Part shown: in pieces, positions 58,492-64,000 of the stretch
How positions within the stretch are numbered: position 1 is the stretch's first letter
Layout of the letters: each line of letters opens with the position of its first letter
Assembly: GCA_030765065.1 (NCBI GenBank)
Contig: CM060975.1
Location: 107,156,094-107,220,093, forward strand
Direction: 5' to 3'
From: Deroplatys truncata
Lineage: Eukaryota; Arthropoda; Insecta; Mantodea; Mantidae
Length of the DNA: 64,000 nt
The notes under the pieces: model-generated
What the model saw: only the letters and a program-made list of their open reading frames with translations
Database searches by the model: none
Told to the model about the DNA's origin: nothing
Made by a program: the position numbers and the translations under genes

Positions 58492-58971
58492 GAATAGATG
58501 GATGGTGAAGTGGAGGAAATTCAGCACAGATCCAGGAATGAGGATGTTGTACTGACGTCCCTGGCTGGAATGGCAGGGTCCCTACAGTTTCTAGATCGAG
58601 ACGCCCCGGCAGTCGGACAGGCAGATTGAGTACCACCCCATAGAGGGTAGAACGCTCTACCCAGGGGGCGGTCCTTAAATACCCCATCAACTAGCCGAAC
58701 GTCGAGGGACGGAGAATTCACGGAGAGGATCATTTTCCCTGTCACGCTTCACGGAAAACCATCATCGATACTTCCAACCCTGAAACAGGTCAGGGTTAAG
58801 GATTAATGAAATTATTAATGGCAGGACAGGAAATTCGGGAGATGAAAGAAACAACTGCAGCATTCGCCTGGAAAATCGCCGAAAAAACCCATTGGCCAGT
58901 CGCCGGGGATCGAACCGGGAATCTCCTGAATGCGGCTCACATATGTTACTGCCTGAGCCATTCCACTCGGT
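58492..58971 (-). mobile_element. tRNA-derived SINE, S2-related, long copy
   Basis: On the minus strand the head near 58968 reads accgagtggaatggctcagg, with A box tggctcaggcag and a good B box ggttcgatccc near 58913. The body has ggcgattttccaggcgaatg, shared with the copy at 50980, and runs about 480 bp to ccatccatctattcaa. The perfect 11-bp duplication tcacctgcctt lies at 58481-58491 and 58972-58982. It is longer than other S2-like copies. Confidence 0.88.
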
Positions 58972-59014
58972 TCACCTGCCTTACACTTCTCAGAGAATTT
59001 CTAGCTCAGAGCCG

Positions 59015-59262
59015 TCGTCCTAGAGCCTTTAGTTCCCAAGGTCGCGAGTTCAACCCGGGCGTAAAATTCCTTATCATGGCTTCCTTCGGAAGGGAAGTAA
59101 AGCCGGTGGTCCCGTGTCGTAGATTTACGGACGTAAAAGAACCTCAAGCCTGATAAAGAGGCCTCTGAGCAAAATTACCGGTCTTTCACGCCCAGTATAG
59201 AATAGGACGCTAAGAGCCATAGTAGTTAAAGAGCGTCCATAAATAAAATTCAATTTAACTTT
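59015..59262 (+). mobile_element. tRNA-derived SINE, family S1, deleted head
   Basis: Family body from ggaagggaagtaaagccggt to gagcgtccataaataaaatt. The head retains tcgtcctag, then tagttcccaaggtcgcgag and a B-box-like gagttcaaccc, but the A box and the segment after the head are missing. The perfect 13-bp duplication tagctcagagccg lies at 59002-59014 and 59263-59275. Without the A box it should not be transcribed by RNA polymerase III, so the deletion either followed insertion or arose during reverse transcription. Confidence 0.9.
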
Positions 59263-59275
59263 TAGCTCAGAGCCG

Positions 59276-59664
59276 GAAAAGCAAGAAGAGACATGTCCAC
59301 TGATGTTACAGAGCATTTACTTTGCTGATACTAGCATATACATAATTAAACAGCAGGTACCGATGAAATATGAATGATTTATGTATCCTAAGGCCATAAT
59401 CGAGAGGAACTATTAACTAATTACAGACAGTTCGCTTGTAGCTGGGACAGACATTTTCATTTGAGGAGCTTACTCATGTAGATATGAGCGACGGCTGGCT
59501 ACTTAATTATAACTTAGTAATTTGTACGTAAAGTACTATATGCTTTCCCAGTTGTAATTTTTCCTTCAAGAAACTTGTTCGTAACTAATAAATTTACAGA
59601 TAAAAGCAAAACGTCTTGGAGGCTATTACAGACAAGCTGGCATCTATTCACGAAACCTGTTAAC
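59276..59664. other. No recognised gene
   Basis: Nothing recognised. Confidence 0.45.
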
Positions 59665-59985
59665 ATATGCCTTTCCGTAAATACACGCTTTGAGACTCCC
59701 TGAATTTACCTAAGAAGCATTTTTAAAAAAGCGTTCGTGTGTGTGTCAACAGCAAAACTGAAAACCTCAAACTCAGTACTTCAAGCTCAGTGTCTTCCAA
59801 GGATGCGACACAGAAAGAAAATCTCCCGCCTCAAACTACACTTTTATTTTTTCAAAGTTTCCCTTAACGATTTTGATTAAAATACCATATATTTAAGACA
59901 TTTGCTTGACAAACAGAAGGCAGATTTTGAATTTTCTGGGAATAGCCTGAGAAGTCTTCTTTATTCTGAATTACTTTTGTATGAG
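59665..59985 (-). repeat. R-family interspersed repeat, partial copy R10
   Basis: Reverse orientation. Plus-strand landmarks are ctttgagactccctgaattt, a short gtgtgtgtg run, tcttccaaggatgcgacac, taacgattttgattaaaata and gaattttctgggaatagcct. Diverged and truncated at both ends. Confidence 0.75.
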
Positions 59986-60599
59986 TGGTGTGTCGACAAT
60001 GTGGTTTAAAATAACATAACTACATTAGTAGTGGGATATTTATAGTAGACCATACATTTTATCTTTACTCCTCAAACGACCATGTGTATCGCGTAATATA
60101 ATCTTGTCTCTCAAATAGAGAAACTTAATACGCGTTTAGTCTAATAATGGTATTTTTTACCACTCTCACTCTTCCTGTAACTGCGATATAAATAAGCCTT
60201 GCCAACCTAATGCATATAGGCTTGGTCGGTTTGTGGAGTAGTATACAACTGCACCATTTTATGTATGTTGCAGCTTATGGATATTTTTAGTCAAACCATT
60301 GTCTATTTGAAAAGAAAAGTTCTTCGTAAAAGGATTGGTTTTGGTGTTTGAAAATAAACTATTCAATTTGTGACCATTACATTAAAAATGCTTTTCAATT
60401 TGAAGTACAATATTTTTTGGTAGTTGGAAGACGCTTCATGTTTATCTGCACCACGTATGGAAGCCAATTTGTCGCGGTCACTTCGTGTTATCTTTTTGCT
60501 GAGCGCCTGTTATTGTATTACTATTTTTAAATTTGGATTCAATGTCCTCCGGCTAGCTATTATTTCTCGGTCGAGCACATCTCTTGAACAGGGTCTGTA
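59986..60599. other. No recognised gene
   Basis: Nothing recognised. Confidence 0.45.
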
Positions 60600-61158
60600 A
60601 ACGGAAAGGATTTGTTACTGAAAGATAACACTGATAAAAAAATTTGTTTTTACACTTTTATTGTCGTCACACATTATTCAATTTCACATATTGATTCTTG
60701 ATACACGCCAGACTGAAACTATTATATTTTCTGTTACTATAATAACTTATTTACTGCACATTATTAATTCGCGTACTTCAACTTTTTTGTAACTAACTTT
60801 ACGACGCGAGAGATTTTGTAGAACTGTGCGACGTGTAACCCGCGAACGATTCTGATGAACTACGTGTTACCTCTTCTGGCACGGAATTTATACACCCTCA
60901 CCCGATATGCCTAAAGATTATAATCGAGCTGCTATTGGTTAATAAAACGCGCCAACATTAGCGTCTATTTTTATATCCAATCAAAAATTACGAAAACATA
61001 TACTCTAGGGAAGAAATTCCCGCCATTTCTAAGAAAAGCGCGCCAATCTGACGGCATTTGCTTGTCTCTAATAATTGATAAACAACTCACCCCCTCGCTC
61101 ATTGTTACCCGCTCTTATTGTCAGTTTCAGTGAGGCCGTGTAAACTTATTTCCTAACA
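60600..61158 (-). mobile_element. LTR-like segment, unconfirmed
   Basis: Read on the minus strand from 61158 it begins tgttaggaaataagtttaca, has a TATA box in gggtgtataaattccgtgcc near 60893, and about 240 bp further a poly(A)-type gacaataaaagtg near 60662. That is the order expected of U3, R and U5. The 3' border and a target duplication could not be identified, and no second copy lies in the window. Confidence 0.4.
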
Positions 61159-62147
61159 ATGCTTATAATTAACAAACATCTCAAATGAATGTCATACAAT
61201 AATGCTTATTTAAAATACAATCACCCTGGCATTTACATTGTTGTGATACAAATTACTGCCACAAATATGACTGTAATTTTGAGGATTAAAATCGAAAATA
61301 GCAAAAGAAAAATAACGAATTTATTCCGCGATTCTAAAGAAAGTGAATGTGTTTTACTCTTGCTTCCATTTGATTTAATTCAGTTCTATCTCTTTAATGT
61401 TTAAATGCTCTTTTTCTACCGGTATCTGTATGGATACTTTGATCACTGTACAAGGGAAAGTGTTTGCTGTTTCCATCATGGTTTGAATACCAGCAATAAA
61501 ATGCTTGCTATTAATTCCTCACATTGCTCTCGTTTGCTTTGATTACGCAGGTGATTCCCATTTGATACAATAATTGAAACTGTTACCCACCGGTCTCTTT
61601 GAAAACGATTCCTAGTTTTGGGATAGTGTCTAAACACGCAGTTTCAAAATTAACCACTTTAGTTATTCTTGCAAGTGAAGTATCCCAGCTGAATAGCCCG
61701 ATTACTTTCTAAATTGGTATGTAGGTCGATAAAACATGGAAAATGTCTTGCACAGGTCTGTCACAAGATAAGCGATTCGAAACTTGCACTTATTCCAGTA
61801 TTATGCTATCAGATGAAGCGTACAGAATACCTAGATTCTTGGAGTGGTCAAACTGATAACTTTTAATGACAAGGAAATAACAAACAAGGGTGTTAAACAG
61901 CAAGAGAAATGTGATTCTATTCATTCCTCCAAAAACAAGATTCTGGCAATCTCTAGATATATATTTGTTTAGAAGGTATAAAAATGTAATCAGCAGACTG
62001 GGAGATTTGTTAAGGAATAAAATGTTGGGGATGGACGCAAAAACACATGATAGGGGTTTTGTAATGAAATTGATTTGCTATTGTATACCTACTACCAGCT
62101 CGGTTCATAAATTTTCAAATATATATTTGATATATGCATGGGAAAGG
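61159..62147. other. No recognised gene
   Basis: Nothing recognised before the mariner starting at 62150. Confidence 0.5.
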
Positions 62148-62149
62148 TA

Positions 62150-63361
62150 CGAGGGCTGTTCCAGATCTATCCGTCCTTACAAAGAAACCACCAAAAAGTT
62201 GTGTGAAAACATCTTTATTTCTCTACATACTCTCCTTTCAGCTCGATACACTTCTCCCAGTGATGTTCAAATGCTTCGATACCTTGTTTATAGTGAGAAC
62301 CGTCGAATTCTGCAAAGTGGCCATCAACTGCAAACTCCACCTCTTCATTGCTGGCAAATCGTTTACCACCAAGCCATTTCCTCGACTTTGAAAACAGAAA
62401 ATAATCAGAGGGGGCTAAATCTGGTGAATAGGGTGCATGAGGAAGCAATTCGAACTTTAACTCATTGATTTTGCCTATGGCGATAATGGATGTGTGAACT
62501 GGTGCATTGTCTTCATGAAACAAAACTTTCTTTTTCATCAAATGCGGCCATTTTTGCTTGATTTCATCATTCAAACGCAGAAATAAGTTCGCATAATACT
62601 CACCATTCATTGCTTTTCTTTTTGAAGATAATCAATGAAAATTTATCCCATGCGCATCCAAAAAAGCTGACGCCATGATCCTGCCTGCAGATGGAACTGC
62701 TTTGCCTTCTTTGGAGCTAATTCTCCTCTTTAAATACACTGTTTTGACAGTTCCTTTGTCTCAGATGTGAAGTGATGGACCCGTGTTTCATCCATGGTTA
62801 TGAATCGACGTAAAAACTCAGCTTTATTGCAGCGAAACATCGCCAAACACTCTACTAAAACATCCTCACGATTTTTTCCATTGTGGGTAAATGGGCACCC
62901 ATTTGTGACAGCTTTCTCATGTCCAAATTTTCAGTCAGTATGCAATGTACAGCACTTTTTGAAATACCTACGATGTCTGCCAGTTCGCACACTTTCAGTC
63001 GACGGTCATCCGATACAATTTTGTGGATTTTCTTCACAATATCTGGTGTGGCCACCTCATTTGGTCGACCACTGCTATGTTCGTCTTGGCAACTCCTACG
63101 TCCTCGCTTAAACTCTGCCAGCAAATATTTCACTGTTGTTAGCAAAGGAGCAGACTCCCTCAGCGTAGAATGTAGCTCAGCTTTAAGTTTTATCCATTTT
63201 TCAAATTTGCTGTGAGTGTTCACTATTGATTACTAAACAATGTGGCATTGTCAAACATCAAACTTAAGATTTATAAGGTTGGTACTTTCTACCATAGTCA
63301 TCTGTTTGAAACAACAACCGCTATCTATACGTCAGGTCGGGTTCTTCTGGGACTGCCCTCG
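62150..63361 (-). mobile_element. Mariner transposon, element E
   Basis: 1212 bp, flanked by TA at 62148-62149 and 63362-63363. Short matching ends are cgagggctgttccaga on the left and cgagggcagtcccaga in reverse complement on the right. The transposase lies on the minus strand and covers most of the length. The long plus-strand ORF at 61890-62468 (192 codons) is an antisense shadow that starts outside the element. Confidence 0.93.
62215..63223 (-). pseudogene. Mariner transposase pseudogene (DD34D)
   Basis: The N-terminal half is open from 63223 to 62855: VKYLLAEFKRGRRSCQDEHS, SGRPNEVATPDIVKKIHKIV and DDRRLKVCELADIVGISKSA, ending LDMRKLSQM. This covers the second helix-turn-helix, but the first part is poorly conserved and no good ATG is present (the open stretch starts with GTG). 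The middle, in other frames, has FLRRFITMDET (first Asp) near 62790-62820 with stops after it. The C-terminal half is open from 62610 to 62215: KKKVLFHEDNAPVHTS (second Asp) and LLPHAPYSPDLAPSDYF (third Asp), 34 residues apart, ending ELKGEYVEK. The C-terminal 130 residues are well preserved, in contrast to the N terminus. Confidence 0.92.
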
Positions 63362-63363
63362 TA

Positions 63364-64000
63364 TGTACGCATTACTTGAAAACAGGGTGAACTTTTCGAA
63401 TGTCCTCGGAACAATGCTTTGTATTGCGCATTGTGTGTGGTGAAGATGAATGTGAAAGTGCAGAGGCCAAGAAGTGTTTTTACCGTTCCAGATCACTTTG
63501 TTTTAAATCTGCGTTAGCATCGATGAGATCTGTGATAATGGTAATCCAAGAGTAGGGAATACAAACGAAGGTAGTGGAGAGAAACCCACTGTGCATATAG
63601 AGACTGTCTCTTTCTTTTATTCTCGCTCGCTCTGCGTCTTGATTCCTTTCTCAACGGGCTGAATGCCAAGGAATACTGCTAGCGCATCACCACTTGCACT
63701 CGGAAAGGAGCATTGGCTGACTGATGCTCATTGGCTGGCAGGTCACGCGTCTCAAATCAGTGTTACGTACGATGCAACCTAGACTCACTCACCTTTGTTC
63801 ATGCTCCCTACTCTGACTATATAACATACATACGTAACATTTACAAACATATCTACCTTGTTAGTAGTATAAACGTCCGAAATAGCCAATAGACAGAGTC
63901 AAGGTTCTTGCCATTTCATTAGAATCAAATGGAAATTTAGAATCAAAAGCAAGCCACTTAGTTATTTTCTGAGAGCTTAGTAGTTATTGATATCGACTTA
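63364..64000. other. No recognised gene
   Basis: Nothing recognised. A GC-richer patch at 63590-63790 has no matches in the window. Confidence 0.45.

Noticed and set aside
61890-62468. Longest ORF in the window (192 codons, plus strand)
   Set aside because: Its 3' half is antisense to the conserved C-terminal part of mariner E, and the rest lies in flanking AT-rich DNA. No domain is readable in this frame.

Overview
The window looks like intergenic DNA from a large, repeat-rich animal genome, most likely an arthropod and plausibly a hemimetabolous insect such as a cockroach or cricket. The species cannot be proved from this sequence. The evidence is strong AT bias, several decayed Tc1/mariner/IS630-type transposons, tRNA-derived SINEs flanked by target-site duplications, LINE ORF2 fragments, solo-LTR-like elements, trinucleotide microsatellites, and no bacterial-style gene packing. 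I found no intact host protein-coding gene and no convincing host exon. Every long ORF I could recognise belongs to a mobile element, and nearly all of those are broken.

Layout. 0-5 kb: an R-family repeat, a decayed DD34E Tc1-like transposase (about 0.65-1.6 kb), a LINE fragment split by a SINE with a perfect 13-bp target-site duplication, and ATT/ACT microsatellites. 5-15 kb: mostly unrecognised AT-rich DNA with a complete but dead Tc1-like element (8447-9695) and a 484-bp internally deleted element (13641-14124). 15-32 kb: four copies of a ~1-kb element with TG...CA ends and 4-bp target duplications (three exact, one ambiguous), best read as solo LTRs, plus SINEs, a LINE fragment and an inverted-repeat structure (18.66-21.69 kb). 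33-48 kb: R-family repeats, an interrupted DUF4817-type transposon, a 661-bp mariner deletion derivative, a 2.3-kb long-inverted-repeat structure around a GC-richer core (37.8-40.15 kb), a palindromic mariner-derived element nested in an R repeat (40581-41285), a Tc1-like element (44632-46297) and a mariner (47015-48337). 48-64 kb: long unrecognised stretches, three SINEs, LINE fragments, more R repeats, a second DUF4817-type transposase relic and a mariner on the minus strand (62150-63361).

How the parts relate. Transposases supply cut-and-paste activity to their own families, and the short derivatives (13641-14124, 36437-37097, 40581-41285) keep the ends but not the enzyme. SINEs with 10-13 bp duplications imply LINE-type target-primed insertion. 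The most notable points are the solo-LTR-like family with its paralogous empty site, the two long inverted-repeat structures, the palindromic mariner derivative, and a ten-copy unclassified repeat (called R here) that carries a microsatellite at a fixed internal position. All of this was read by eye, with no database search. Family labels rest on recognisable protein motifs and terminal repeats.
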